Shown here: positions 50,637 to 60,179 of the stretch, piece after piece | How positions within the stretch are numbered: the stretch's first letter is position 1 | Layout: each line of letters starts with the position of its first letter | Assembly: GCF_026262505.1 (NCBI RefSeq) | Contig: NC_067203.1 | Location: 23,665,411 to 23,729,410 of the forward strand | Length of the DNA: 64,000 nucleotides | Direction: 5' to 3' | From: Trichomonas vaginalis G3 | Lineage: Eukaryota; Parabasalia; Trichomonadida; Trichomonadidae | Program-made: the position numbers and the translations under genes | Notes under the pieces: generated by a model | Seen by the model: the letters and a program-made list of their open reading frames with translations, nothing else | The model's database searches: none | What the model was told of the DNA's origin: nothing

Positions 50637-51512
50637 TTACGCTTGACTTTTTACAATTTGAACTTTGTTTGCGTAGATGTGAATTCTGAAAGAAGTATGA
50701 GGGTCTTGTATGACTTTGTACTTCTCCCATAGTTCATGTCTGTCAAACTTACCTGCCATGGACTCTTTCATAAGTTCCATGAAATCGTCTTCGGACAATC
50801 CGGGGAAAAGTATGATATCAGTAAGTATTCTCTTTACATCCTTACTTAAACTCTTGGCTGTCTGTACACAAATGACAACTGAAATGTTAAAGTGTCTGAG
50901 CTTCTTAAGAATTCGACACATGTCTTGTTCTCTGTTCTTTAACAAAGGATGAGAAGCAAAGTCATCTAAGATAAGAAGACATCTGTGAGGGTAAGTCTTC
51001 CAATCGTAAGATTGCAATTTCTTCGAAAGGTACTCAATCTCTTTCTGTTTGTTTCTGAAGTGTTTCTTCTCTAATATTCTCTGCATTTCCTCATTTGGGT
51101 CTTTAAACTTAGAATTGACATACTCATTTATAGCATTGTACTTCAAAACTCTTCTTTGGTACTTCTTTATCCAATCTAACAACTCAGAGTCTTTTATACA
51201 TACTAACTTAGACTTTTTTATAATATCTTTGAACGAATTTACGGTTTGGTCAAATTGACCCGAAGTACTACAAATGACTACTAACTCATAGAATGGGTTC
51301 TTCTCATCTAGTTCTTGTTGTTGTGCAGCCATTTTAAGATAAGTGAAAGTCTTACCCGACCCAGGTGGTGCGATTAGACCTGTTATACCATTCTGAGCAA
51401 ATAGGAACTTGTCATGTATGGGTTTTATCTGAGCATTTTCCAACTTCCTCTTGTTCTTATTTAAAACATTCTCAAATTTCTTGTCAATGTCAGCAAACTT
51501 TTTTTCTAACAT
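50637..51512 (-). CDS. A32-like (FtsK/HerA superfamily) packaging ATPase, copy 1
   Basis: This 291-aa protein starts at 51512 (MLEKKFADID). The Walker A is APPGSGKT at residues 48-55, the Walker B is LLILDDFA near residue 186, followed by a conserved helical part with QTAKSLS. Such ATPases package viral and Maverick DNA into the capsid. The ATG at 51512 is chosen because the longer start at 51614 overlaps the divergent frame at 51549 and lacks a matching part in the second ATPase. The frame looks whole. A diverged relative lies at 61823. Confidence 0.8.
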   Translation of the reverse strand: MLEKKFADIDKKFENVLNKNKRKLENAQIKPIHDKFLFAQNGITGLIAPPGSGKTFTYLKMAAQQQELDEKNPFYELVVICSTSGQFDQTVNSFKDIIKKSKLVCIKDSELLDWIKKYQRRVLKYNAINEYVNSKFKDPNEEMQRILEKKHFRNKQKEIEYLSKKLQSYDWKTYPHRCLLILDDFASHPLLKNREQDMCRILKKLRHFNISVVICVQTAKSLSKDVKRILTDIILFPGLSEDDFMELMKESMAGKFDRHELWEKYKVIQDPHTSFRIHIYANKVQIVKSQA

Positions 51513-51548
51513 ATTTTTAGAAAAATTAAAATTTTTATCTTTTAGGAA

Positions 51549-51995
51549 ATGTCTAGCGATTTCGCTATCTATATTCGAGACAAGCTTTTCGACAGCAAAA
51601 CATCTGTCGACCATAAAATCTTACATAGTGTAAACAAGAAAGGTGAATTTGTTCTAAAGTTCTGTTTCTGGGAATATGACAAGAACCATAAAACATTAAG
51701 CAGAGAAGTCTTAAAATTTGTCAATGACAGACTTGTTGACAGAGATGACGCCTCTTGGAGAGATGAAGTCCAACAAAACTTCTTAGAATGCAAAGAAGAC
51801 ACATGCGCTGTTCTTGAAAATGAAATAGAAAACAGAATAGAAGAGCTATTAAATGACAAAGCACTTTTACAAAAATATGGTTCTGAGAAGTTTGACATAA
51901 CTCCACCAGAAAAGAAGAAGAGAGAAAAGAAAGAAAAGAAAGTAGAAGAAGAGAAGAAAGAACCAGAGCCAGAGAAGAAGAAATTTGACATGTAA
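51549..51995 (+). CDS. Charged hypothetical protein, 148 aa (Maverick copy B)
   Basis: Starts MSSDFAIYIRDKLFDSKTSV; about residues 15-110 look like a folded alpha/beta domain and the last 35 residues are a Lys/Glu-rich tail ending EPEKKKFDM. It is divergent to the ATPase with a 36-base gap, so the two probably share a bidirectional promoter. No family recognised. The frame looks whole. Confidence 0.5.
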   Translation: MSSDFAIYIRDKLFDSKTSVDHKILHSVNKKGEFVLKFCFWEYDKNHKTLSREVLKFVNDRLVDRDDASWRDEVQQNFLECKEDTCAVLENEIENRIEELLNDKALLQKYGSEKFDITPPEKKKREKKEKKVEEEKKEPEPEKKKFDM

Positions 51996-52009
51996 AAATA
52001 AAATTTTAT

Positions 52010-52433
52010 TTTTAGAACATTTCTGGGTCAATGTCAATGTTCTCTTCCTCTTTAGGAGCAAACACCGGCTTAGACTCTAAAATCTTTTTACCCAATTTAC
52101 CTTGAACTTCAACTATCTTAGACTCATAATATTCATAAGTCGTCTGCTTTCTTTGGTTCAATAAGGTATAACAAGTTTGTATGCTTTGCCTTCTTTAAGG
52201 TTTGAGAACCTTCTGTCAAAACTTTCTTTGACTGTTAACAAACCTTCTATGTCTAAGTCTTCAATTTCGCACCATTTTTAGTCCACAATAGCAAACTTAA
52301 CTGGTTCGATGTTCCAAACTTTGTCAAATGAAGACTTTTCAAAATGGTAGAAGTAAACATTCAAATATGTGAATAGGTCTAGTTCTTCTTTAAGTCCTGA
52401 CATGTACTTGTTGACTGAGATGAATTTCGTCAT
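52010..52433 (-). pseudogene. Small unknown gene (Maverick copy B), broken
   Basis: The ATG at 52433 opens MTKFISVNKYMSGLKEELDL, preceded on the minus strand by an AT-rich leader (ATATTTTTTTATCC). Later segments have coding character but do not stay in one frame, so the gene looks broken. Function unknown. Confidence 0.4.
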
Positions 52434-52469
52434 CTTTTCTATCGGATAAAAAAATATTTTTTTTTTAAA

Positions 52470-53702
52470 TTTACTCAGAAAAATTTTTCTTTGTATATAC
52501 ACCATTCTGAACATCTAAAAGACTTTTGACATTTGCCAAGAATGTTCGTTTAGACGCTGTCATATAACCATACTCTTGACAATACTGTTTATACGAATCG
52601 TACAATGACCTTTCATCTAACACTCAAGTCAGTTTCATCTATGAACAGTTCATATACACTCTTGTTTGCTTCTAACAATGTTGTCTCTCTTCGGTATGTG
52701 GAATTTGTCTTGGATTGAACTTAGAAATATCTAATGTCATGAAATATGAGAACAAGTGGTTGTAAAAGTCAGATGTCAAAGTTTCTGCTAAGTCGTCAAA
52801 TATTCTGTATCTTGCATATGAGAATCTGACGTTCTGACAACTACATATCTTCTGTCAGAACTTTCTAACTTCATCGGAACAGCGTTGTTTGAAACCATGA
52901 TGAAATTTGCAACATTTTCACAAACTCTTTGGTCTTTATACTTTCTTTCAACAACTCCAACTTTGTCTGTTATAAGACTCTTCAAAGCATCTGAGTTTAA
53001 AACCTTTGTTGTATCTATACTTTGAAGTTCGTTACATACTATAAGTTTCATATTCTCTATTGAAGAGTTAAATTTACCGCAGATTTTTCTAAGTTTGTCA
53101 TATTCGGATTCGAATAGCCCTCTAACAGTTTGCATAAGATATCTGTAAAGAAAGTGTTCTTACCTGTTCCTTGTTTTCCAATTACAATGAGAGCAGTTTC
53201 ATTTTTAGCACTTGGATGTTGTAAGATGTTTGCAAACCAACATAAGATATACTCATAGACTCTTTCGTTTCCATTGCATATAATTTCTTTGACATGGTCT
53301 AACCAAGCTTCTATAACATTTTCTTTCCATTCTACTTGTTTCGTATTTATATCCAGTGAAGATAGAATAGAAGTTTGGAGAAGGTGTATAGAACTTTATA
53401 CCACGAACTGAAAAATCTTCTAACTTTGACAATAAGATATCCCAAGCATCTAACATCTTCATACCAACTTGTACGACTTTTATTTTCTTAAGTTTCTGTT
53501 TACATTCTTGTTCTGAAACTATTGTTGCTCTTGGTTTGTTAAAGACTACATCCCATTCTTTCATGACATAACATTCTGGGGCAGAGTCGACATAAATGAC
53601 TAAACGTTTCAAATTCTCGACTGCTTTGTTATAGTCTCGAAATGGACACATATTTCTGAAGGCTTGGAAGTCATAAAAATCTGAAACGTCTATTCTGTAC
53701 AT
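52470..53702 (-). pseudogene. D5-like SF3 helicase (Maverick copy B), broken
   Basis: Three separate coding stretches on the minus strand carry a helicase signature: an N-terminal part from MYRIDVSDFYDFQAFRNM, a Walker A of the type GKQGTGKNTF, and the late segment NFIMVSNNAVPM with SSDRRYVVV typical of D5-like SF3 helicases. These unwind DNA ahead of the polymerase. The leader TTTTTATTTTTATAAAAATG matches that of the polymerase gene. The gene looks broken in a few places. Confidence 0.7.
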
Positions 53703-53739
53703 TTTTATAAAAATAAAAAAAAATATTTTTTTTATTCTT

Positions 53740-54535
53740 GAGCTATTTGTTGATTTGTTCCATTTGTTGCATTTGTTGTTCTTGAGCTATTTGTTGTTGA
53801 AGTTGTTCTTGTAGTACAATACTTTCACCAGTTGCATCTTCCAATTCGAAACTTTCTGCGTCATTGACAAATACATAGGACATAAAAGTTTTACAGGAAC
53901 AAAGTTTGCGTCAACTAAGGTTAAGTTTATGTTTGCTAAAGTGTTTGAGTTTACTAAAGCTGAAAACTCTGCATTCGAATGAACAATAGGCAAACCAGCA
54001 GAGAAAGTGTTGTTTATACGCATGAGTATCTTTTGGTCATAGTAGTTTCTGTCGACATTCGAATAGCACTTTGAACCTAAGTTTGAAACAATATATAAAA
54101 TAGGTGTGCTTAAAGTCAATGGAACAGACAAACCTTGTATGACACCTTTTCCTGTTATAGGAAACTGTTGGTAGTAAAAACCAGATATAAGTTTTGTATT
54201 ATAGCTCATATCGTTTATAGTAAACTCAGTCGGACATCCAAACATAATGAAACCTGCTCTAGTTGCAGCACATGTTACATCCGTCCTTAAAGTATTAAAT
54301 AAGTCAACAAAACCTGTTGGTGGTATATCTGAGTAAGTATCTTCAAAGGAGTATTTTTACCATTCACAACAATAAAATCTTCTGGTGTCAAAAGAGCAAA
54401 ACAGGCTTTAGTCGTCATCGTGTTTAAGGTCAGTTTACAATATCGTCCTTGAGGACTTTGTAAGTTTGTTTAAGAATTATATGACTCAGGGTTTTTAGTC
54501 GTAATAGTATAAACCACTAATGTCTTCTGCCATTT
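53740..54535 (-). pseudogene. Probable minor capsid (penton-like) gene (Maverick copy B), broken
   Basis: The best preserved segment, 53787-54245, starts MFGCPTEFTINDMSYNTKL and has alternating hydrophobic strands (LSTPILYIVSNLG, TLANINLTLVDANFVPVKL), as expected for a jelly-roll penton protein. It ends in a Gln-rich tail. It lies between the helicase and the major capsid gene, a usual place for the penton gene. Homology is not proven. The gene looks broken, probably two to three times. Confidence 0.4.
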
Positions 54536-54543
54536 ACATATAT

Positions 54544-54774
54544 TTAAAAGTTTTTCTGAAAGTGGAGAAGAACTTCATCTAAACTTTCACATGGCGTTTC
54601 TTGAAGTTCTCTGTCTAAGAAGTTCAAATATTTTGTAAAGACATAGAACTTTCCTTTGTCTACACGAACAAACAAAACAGGGTCTTTCATATCGTTCAAA
54701 AGTGTGTAAAGTCCTTTACATGAAATAAAGTCTATATTGTTTTTCTTCAAACATCTTTCAAGAAGTTTTGACAT
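54544..54774 (-). CDS. Small hypothetical protein, 76 aa (Maverick copy B)
   Basis: Starts MSKLLERCLKKNNIDFISCK. A diverged relative lies at 63743 (79 aa): both have a short L-x-x-x-L-x-x-x-N-I start, a variable middle and an ESLDEVLLHF / DTVEEVLDRY end. Conservation between two elements supports a real gene, function unknown. The neighbour at 54781 also has a partner in the second set. Confidence 0.55.
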   Translation of the reverse strand: MSKLLERCLKKNNIDFISCKGLYTLLNDMKDPVLFVRVDKGKFYVFTKYLNFLDRELQETPCESLDEVLLHFQKNF

Positions 54775-54780
54775 TTTTAC

Positions 54781-55314
54781 TTAGCAAGTAAATTTTAATG
54801 AAATGTTGTGGTCGTCAAATATTTTTATGACGTCTGGGAAACTATATTTTAAGTTCAACGTTTCACCTCCTTTCATAACGTATATCTTGTCAATGACATT
54901 ATATGAAACACCACAGCAAGCAATGTCGGGTTCTATTTCTTTGATGTTTATATCGTCTGCCTCTGTCAAAAGTTTCAATAGTTCTTTCAAAACTTCATGA
55001 GGTGCGATGACATATGAGTTCACTTTTACAGGGTTGTGTTCGACCAAGTTTAACATTAGACCTAAAGCTTGACAAATCTTCTCCTGAGTTTTAAGTTTGT
55101 CTTTAAGTTGTTGGTAGTCGTTTCGAATATCTGCAACAGAACTTAAGTCTCTGCTAACTTCAGGGTATGTTGGTTCTTTTACAGGAACTATTGTTATACC
55201 ATCTTCGTCTTCGTATGGTTTCCCCACTTCAACATCTCTGTCTTTGACATTGACAACAACACTTTGACTGTTTGTTTGAGTTGGTGAATTTAACTTCACA
55301 TCTGCCATCGCCAT
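54781..55314 (-). CDS. CCG-motif protein, 177 aa (Maverick copy B)
   Basis: The frame starts MAMADVKLNSPTQTNSQSVV. Its hallmark is a C-terminal EPDIACCGVSYNVIDKIYVM followed by GETLNLKYSFPDVI. The protein at 63133 carries the related DPEIECCGQTPLFMKIGN and VEFKYKYSNEY. The N-terminal half is disordered and helical. The paired presence with the 54544/63743 genes suggests a functional unit in the element. Function unknown. Confidence 0.6.
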   Translation of the reverse strand: MAMADVKLNSPTQTNSQSVVVNVKDRDVEVGKPYEDEDGITIVPVKEPTYPEVSRDLSSVADIRNDYQQLKDKLKTQEKICQALGLMLNLVEHNPVKVNSYVIAPHEVLKELLKLLTEADDINIKEIEPDIACCGVSYNVIDKIYVMKGGETLNLKYSFPDVIKIFDDHNISLKFTC

Positions 55315-55376
55315 TAAACCTTTTGAAACACTTACGCTTCTATTTTCGGAAATGACATTTTACTTAGAATAAAAAG

Positions 55377-55595
55377 ATGGACGTATTTGAGTATCTCTTC
55401 GAATTGAAGCAAAACAAAGTTTACACACACAAACAATACAAGTTCATTGACAGAATAGTTCTTTACACAAACAATGGAAAATGTTATAGAATAGCAGTCT
55501 TTGCTGAACCAAAATATTTTCATAAAGCAAAGAAAGTTGGTATAACCGAGATGGTGAAAGTTCTTGAAGCAGACAAAAATATAACAACAAACTGA
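55377..55595 (+). CDS. Small hypothetical protein, 72 aa (Maverick copy B)
   Basis: Starts MDVFEYLFELKQNKVYTHKQ. It is divergent to the CCG-motif gene, and its leader TTTTACTTAGAATAAAAAG resembles the TAGAATAAAAATG leader of the tail-fibre genes. Further coding-like sequence lies downstream, up to the capsid gene end. Family unknown; the end may be altered. Confidence 0.4.
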   Translation: MDVFEYLFELKQNKVYTHKQYKFIDRIVLYTNNGKCYRIAVFAEPKYFHKAKKVGITEMVKVLEADKNITTN

Positions 55596-55688
55596 CCGAT
55601 ATTTCTAAAGGTAAGTTTATAATACAATATTATATCAAAACTGGCGTACTGTCAATATTTGACGGAGAGAAGTCAATTCAAGAACAAC

Positions 55689-57293
55689 TTACTGACCTGC
55701 TGCCAAAATCTGCTCGATGGAAGCTGTCGTTATACCAATCTGAGGAGCCCCAGCAGGTTTCATCGAACGAATCTTCAAAAGAGCATCTTCCGTGAAAAGT
55801 GCTATTGGTTTTGTAAACTTCTTTGCTTTCAATTCATCTGGACCGTCTCTGTCACCAGTATATTGTATTTGAACTGTACCAACAGTTGAAATACCACCCA
55901 TAAAGTCTTCTGAGTCAGCAAATGGAATGCCAAGCCAAAAGTTTGAACGGTCTCCATTTGTATATTGAGTGTTTTGAGCTCCTGTATGGGTCCATACTTT
56001 CACATATGGCATAATAGAACTTTGCATTTCAGGGTTAATGGTTGTTGTGAAGTTGTTGTTAAAGTTCATAGCATCTAATGTCAAGTTGTATGACCTCATA
56101 TCCTCAACTGTAGAATATTCTTCTCTTGGATAGTATTTGCCATCTATGTTTATATGATATTTAATACCGGGGTTGTAGAAACAAGAATAGTCATTTATAG
56201 TTCGTCTGAACAGTACAAACATAGTATCTGCATGTTTCATTGCAGTTGTCAAAGCAATATCTGTTCTTGCACCTGGGTCAGCACTTTGGTTTCCAACTTC
56301 ACCTGCAAAGTCTTTGACAGATATTTGGTGTATAGGGAACATAAGTGGAACTGCAATATATTTGGCAGCTAAAGCATTTGAAATATCTGGGTCCAACATA
56401 TAGACTGCAAGTCTGCTTTCTATTCTCTTGCATTCAAATTTTTCGCATGTGAACTTAACTGGGTCCCAAGCAGTTCCAGCAGCATTGAAGTAGTAGTTTA
56501 CTTCAGTGTTGAGGTTTGAGAAACCAAAGTCTAAGTCAACTTTGTCTTTGCAAAAGTCACAGAACTTGGCTCCACCAGTTCCAGCTACAGTAAGAGTGAA
56601 TGGGTCTTGTGTTGGTGCAATGACTAAGTTATTTTTGCTTGGAGTAAGTTCGATAGAAATTTTTCCTGCCCAGTTTGGCAAGTATCTTAAAAACCTGAAG
56701 ATGAGGAAAGATGACAAAGGAACTCTAAGTTTCAATTTTACTTTGGTTACTGCTGCTGCAGTTTGTCCAGAAAGGTCAACATAAACTCCTGGAACGTTAG
56801 GGTCAAGTCTTCTTATTTTCTCAATAGTTGCATACTGGTCTGTTTGTTCTCTAGCTTGTGGTTGTACTGAGTTTCTCAAAGCGAACCATTCATAGTTTGC
56901 CCATGTTACTGTTTGAACTAAGTCAGAGTTAGAATATATCTTATATCCCATGAAAACTTCTGGAGCATATTGGTATCCGACATAGAAAATTCCATTGCAA
57001 CCTTTCTTGTCAGACAACTTGGCAGAAGGTTTTATTTCAATGTCTTGTTCCACGTATAAGAAAGAGTTGTCAATAGAAATAATATGAAACCTGTCGCAAG
57101 CAATATCTACTGTTGTTGAAGAACCTTCTCCAAACTCACCTACGTTTCCATAAGAAACAGCAGTTGTATATTCGTAAGTTCCAGGAACTATTTCTGACCT
57201 TCTAATGGCATTGTCGCATTCGTTATACCATTCGGAAACATTTCCATTCATGGCATCCAAAACTGTTGGCGTTATATTCTGAGCGGCGTACAT
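55689..57293 (-). CDS. Probable major capsid protein (double jelly-roll type) (Maverick copy B)
   Basis: This 534-aa protein starts MYAAQNITPTVLDAMNGNVS. It is strand-rich with Asn/Gly/Pro turns and features a capsid-like central part (VPLSSFLIFRFLRYLPNWAG, then IELTPSKNNLVIAP) and a later FPIHQISVKDFAG-like segment. Size and position next to the 414-aa gene and the probable penton gene fit the Polinton major capsid protein. Assignment rests on general pattern and context, not a specific motif. The frame looks whole. In Polintons this protein would form the icosahedral shell. Confidence 0.65.
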   Translation of the reverse strand: MYAAQNITPTVLDAMNGNVSEWYNECDNAIRRSEIVPGTYEYTTAVSYGNVGEFGEGSSTTVDIACDRFHIISIDNSFLYVEQDIEIKPSAKLSDKKGCNGIFYVGYQYAPEVFMGYKIYSNSDLVQTVTWANYEWFALRNSVQPQAREQTDQYATIEKIRRLDPNVPGVYVDLSGQTAAAVTKVKLKLRVPLSSFLIFRFLRYLPNWAGKISIELTPSKNNLVIAPTQDPFTLTVAGTGGAKFCDFCKDKVDLDFGFSNLNTEVNYYFNAAGTAWDPVKFTCEKFECKRIESRLAVYMLDPDISNALAAKYIAVPLMFPIHQISVKDFAGEVGNQSADPGARTDIALTTAMKHADTMFVLFRRTINDYSCFYNPGIKYHINIDGKYYPREEYSTVEDMRSYNLTLDAMNFNNNFTTTINPEMQSSIMPYVKVWTHTGAQNTQYTNGDRSNFWLGIPFADSEDFMGGISTVGTVQIQYTGDRDGPDELKAKKFTKPIALFTEDALLKIRSMKPAGAPQIGITTASIEQILAAGQ

Positions 57294-57325
57294 TTCATAT
57301 GGGTAAAAATATAGAATAGTTGGAT

Positions 57326-58570
57326 TTATATGTCATAATAGAACCCACGTGGACCAAGCTTTACTTTCTTCCTGACTGAGTTTTTAACTCTTCTTTTTCC
57401 TTCATTGCCACTACTTTCACTAGATGAAGTTACTTCTTCACTACTTTCACTTTGTTCTACTCTTCTTCTTTGGTGTCGCTTTGGTAACTTGCCCTCTGCT
57501 TCAAGTTGTTGCATCTTTGCCTCATGTTCATCTAGTATGTTGCAAATTTTCCATGTCCTTTTTGCCTTTGGGCTCTGGTCGCCCATCTCAGGTAACCTAT
57601 ATCCTAGAAAGAGTTTGTCATAGTTTGTATTTGAGTCGTCGCTTATTGTTTGCATGACTCTTTCCTGAGTTTCCGGTTCAAGCTCTTCAAACAGTGCCTG
57701 TCCATATGGAATATGCTCGTTTCCAAATATATGTTTTTGTAGCCATTCTGGTTTTCTTTCCATGTTACCAACTATATCTTTTGTGAATGGGAAAGCTTTT
57801 ACCCAATCTTTCAGTCTTGCGTCGTTTATTTCTGTAGTTGGTTTTATTTTGTCAAGGAACATGTTTTTCAATACTAACATTTCATTTGGTACTGTCCATT
57901 TGAGTTTTCTTAAATATTCATCCCTTCTCAGTTCATCGTCTGCAAAGTAAGTTTTTATGACATTTTGTAAACTTTCGTTTGCAAGGTCATGTACAATAGG
58001 TTCTCTTCCTTCTCCCTCCCTAACTTTCTTTCTAAACTCTTCACCAAATATACCATCTCTATGGTTCTGTGTAGTTCTTTGAGATAAATGTTCTAGAACG
58101 TCAGGTGTTATATTTCCATCAGCCATGTTCATTTCATACTGGTCCAAAATATCTGCATGTTTCATATCTTTCAATGGCATTAAAGCCGCGCTTAAAATAC
58201 CAGCTATATCTGGTTCACCATTGACTTCCATTGCGTCTACAACTTCTTGGAATTGTGGTTGTAAGTTTATGAACCACCTATCCGGGTTAGCTTTATGACC
58301 CCATCTCATTGTAGTTCCATCGTCTGCAGAAACAAAAGTAGGTTTGTTTCCATCTTGGTTAGGTTCTGAATGAACTTTAAACAATGTTTCATTTCTATAT
58401 GTTTTCTTGAAATTTAACCTTTTATTTTCACCGAGTTCATCCGAAGATTGAACGTTAAATGCTCGTAAGTAAAAAGGGTTGTTGTATTTGTGTACATTTT
58501 CTTTCAGTGCTTCCATTCTATGCTGAATATTTTCATCTGGTGTTGGAGTCTTTTGTATGTCGGCAAACAT
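57326..58570 (-). CDS. Hypothetical 414-aa protein (Maverick copy B)
   Basis: The protein starts MFADIQKTPTPDENIQHRME. It is helical and polar, with WTVPNEMLVLKNMFLDKIKP in the middle, and ends in a Ser/Glu tract and a basic tail (RRVKNSVRKKVKLGPRGFYY). Being between the capsid gene and the Pro/Gln-rich gene, all on the minus strand, it may belong to the virion gene group. No family recognised. It and its upstream neighbour (58588) may once have been one unit. Confidence 0.5.
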   Translation of the reverse strand: MFADIQKTPTPDENIQHRMEALKENVHKYNNPFYLRAFNVQSSDELGENKRLNFKKTYRNETLFKVHSEPNQDGNKPTFVSADDGTTMRWGHKANPDRWFINLQPQFQEVVDAMEVNGEPDIAGILSAALMPLKDMKHADILDQYEMNMADGNITPDVLEHLSQRTTQNHRDGIFGEEFRKKVREGEGREPIVHDLANESLQNVIKTYFADDELRRDEYLRKLKWTVPNEMLVLKNMFLDKIKPTTEINDARLKDWVKAFPFTKDIVGNMERKPEWLQKHIFGNEHIPYGQALFEELEPETQERVMQTISDDSNTNYDKLFLGYRLPEMGDQSPKAKRTWKICNILDEHEAKMQQLEAEGKLPKRHQRRRVEQSESSEEVTSSSESSGNEGKRRVKNSVRKKVKLGPRGFYYDI

Positions 58571-58587
58571 TTTTCGATATTCTTCTA

Positions 58588-59515
58588 CTATGTCAGCCGA
58601 ATTTTTTTAGACTCTTGGAAATATTCCATATTCTCCGCATACTCTTGTTGAGGGTCAAGATTTTTCGGCTGTTCCAAATCTTCATCTAGTTCTGTGAAGT
58701 TAGTTTCCAAAGGAGTGACTTGTTCGTTTCCTTCAGGCTCTTCTAGCTGTTGTTGCTGAACTATTTCTTCCATGTCTGGTTGTATCTGAACTAGTTCTTC
58801 CTGTGGAGTTTCTTGTACCTCATCTGCTGGCATTTCATATATTCCGAGACCGTTTTTAACAACTTCCCTTTCTAAGTCATCCGGACTCATAAACCTTTCT
58901 TCTTTCGTTCCGTCTCTATTTTTTACGCGTTTCATGACGGGAGTTGAATTGTCATTTAGCTCTGACATCAAATATCTCGGAGTAAATTCAGTCATGTCAT
59001 TTGGATGATATGCTATTAAATCATATCCCTTAGCGAGCTTGTATTTTCCAGGTTTGAAATTATATCCCATTTGGTGCTGAACCATAAAGCTAAATAGGTT
59101 CGGGTCAGTATTTCCATCCTTGAACTTTCGAATAGCTTCTTTATATCTGTCACTAAAGTCAATACTATCTGGGTAACCATAGTCTTCCTTAAGCCTTTTT
59201 AAGAATTCTTGGTTTCCTTGTTCTCTACTTCTTTTATGTCCTTGCTCTGTTTGTGGTTGTTGTTGTGCAGGGTTTTGAACTGTTGGTTGCTGTGCTGGTT
59301 GTGGAGGTGGTTGTTGTGCAGGGTTTTGAACTGTTGGTTGTTGTGCTGGTTGTGGAGGTGGTTGTTGTGCTGGTTGTTGTGTTGGTTGTTGTGTTGGTTT
59401 TGGTGCATGCCTGTGTCTATGTCCATGTGACGATGTAAATGTTTTAGGTAGTCCTGGTGCAGGTGCTTCTCTTGGAGGGTTTGGTGGTATATAAATTCCA
59501 ACAGCTGGTATATAA
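58588..59515 (-). pseudogene. Pro/Gln-rich structural-type gene, truncated at its 5' side (Maverick copy B)
   Basis: Coding sequence extends from 58588 to about 59515. The upstream part is a Pro/Gln/Asn repeat (PAQQPPPQPAQQPTVQN and similar), the later part is polar and acidic. The 5' end looks cut off close to the hairpin at about 59533, where a second element may begin. The frames at 59199-59501 in other frames are artefacts of the repeat. Confidence 0.5.
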
Positions 59516-59532
59516 GTTAGTTAGTATACAAG

Positions 59533-59569
59533 TCTCGTGTATGGAGGCACTGCGTTCCTCCATACGCAA
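59533..59569. repeat. Hairpin resembling the Maverick terminal hairpin
   Basis: GTATGGAGG and CCTCCATAC flank GCACTGCGTT. AGGCACTGCGTTCC resembles AGGCACTTCGTGCC in the terminal repeat at 37266. It lies at the point where the gene content changes and may mark the end of another Maverick lineage. Confidence 0.35.
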
Positions 59570-59700
59570 TACTTGTGAATTTGACACTTTACAAAACCGT
59601 TAACGTATATTTTACAACACAAACACAAACACCAACTTAACCTTAAATATTTATAAAGCCGCCAACCACTTCACCTCACTACTGTAAAAAATAAACGTTC

Positions 59701-60027
59701 TCACTTACAAAAGTATTGCAACTCTTCCCATTGCTTTGCTTCACACAACAGTTCATATTCTTCACTATTGCTGCTGTCACTCCAATCGTCAGAGTCAAAA
59801 TCACTGTCAAAATAAATGTTAGTAAGTTTTGACAAAGCTAATGAAACACGTTTACCGTTTGTATCGTATGCTTGTATAAACTTTCCATTCTTCATTCCTT
59901 CATAAACGCTCAAACTAACTTTACCCTTTCTCCCTCGTATCTGATAGAATGTATTTTCACGAGGAACGAAGAACAAATTCTTGAACTCATGACCGTTGTA
60001 GTTTGTTATCTCAATAGTTTTCGTCAT
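59701..60027 (-). CDS. Small hypothetical protein, 108 aa
   Basis: The protein starts MTKTIEITNYNGHEFKNLFF and ends with an acidic Asp/Ser tract and CEAKQWEELQYFCK. Leader AT-rich (TATTTTTATATAAATG-like on the minus strand). No family recognised. It is the first gene past the putative junction at 59.5 kb. Confidence 0.5.
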   Translation of the reverse strand: MTKTIEITNYNGHEFKNLFFVPRENTFYQIRGRKGKVSLSVYEGMKNGKFIQAYDTNGKRVSLALSKLTNIYFDSDFDSDDWSDSSNSEEYELLCEAKQWEELQYFCK

Positions 60028-60120
60028 TTATATAAAAATAAAATAAAAATAAAATAAAAAATAAACTTAAAATTAATGATATCACCACTCCCACACGTAT
60101 GAAAACATCCATTTAAATTT

Positions 60121-60168
60121 AGGTGAAGTGGTGAGATCTCACCTCTTTTTTCACCTGTTTTTTCACCC
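60121..60168. repeat. GGTGAGATCTCACC hairpin
   Basis: Contains GGTGAGATCTCACC at 60130-60143, with outer GGTGA and TCACC able to pair further. It follows the 60180 gene (minus strand). The same motif occurs three times in copy B at 46704, 46978 and 48045. Confidence 0.65.
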
Positions 60169-60179
60169 ACTTGAATTCA

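Noticed and set aside
50129-50732. Long overlapping frames in the palindrome array on both strands
   Set aside because: They are open only because the 21-22-base repeat lacks stops; the encoded proteins are repeats of the same few residues.
51569-52061. Minus-strand hydrophobic frames opposite the 148-aa gene
   Set aside because: They are antisense shadows of a Lys/Glu-rich tail.
59199-59501. His/Gln-rich frame and plus-strand Leu/Val/Cys-rich frames
   Set aside because: They are other-frame readings of the Pro/Gln-rich coding repeat.
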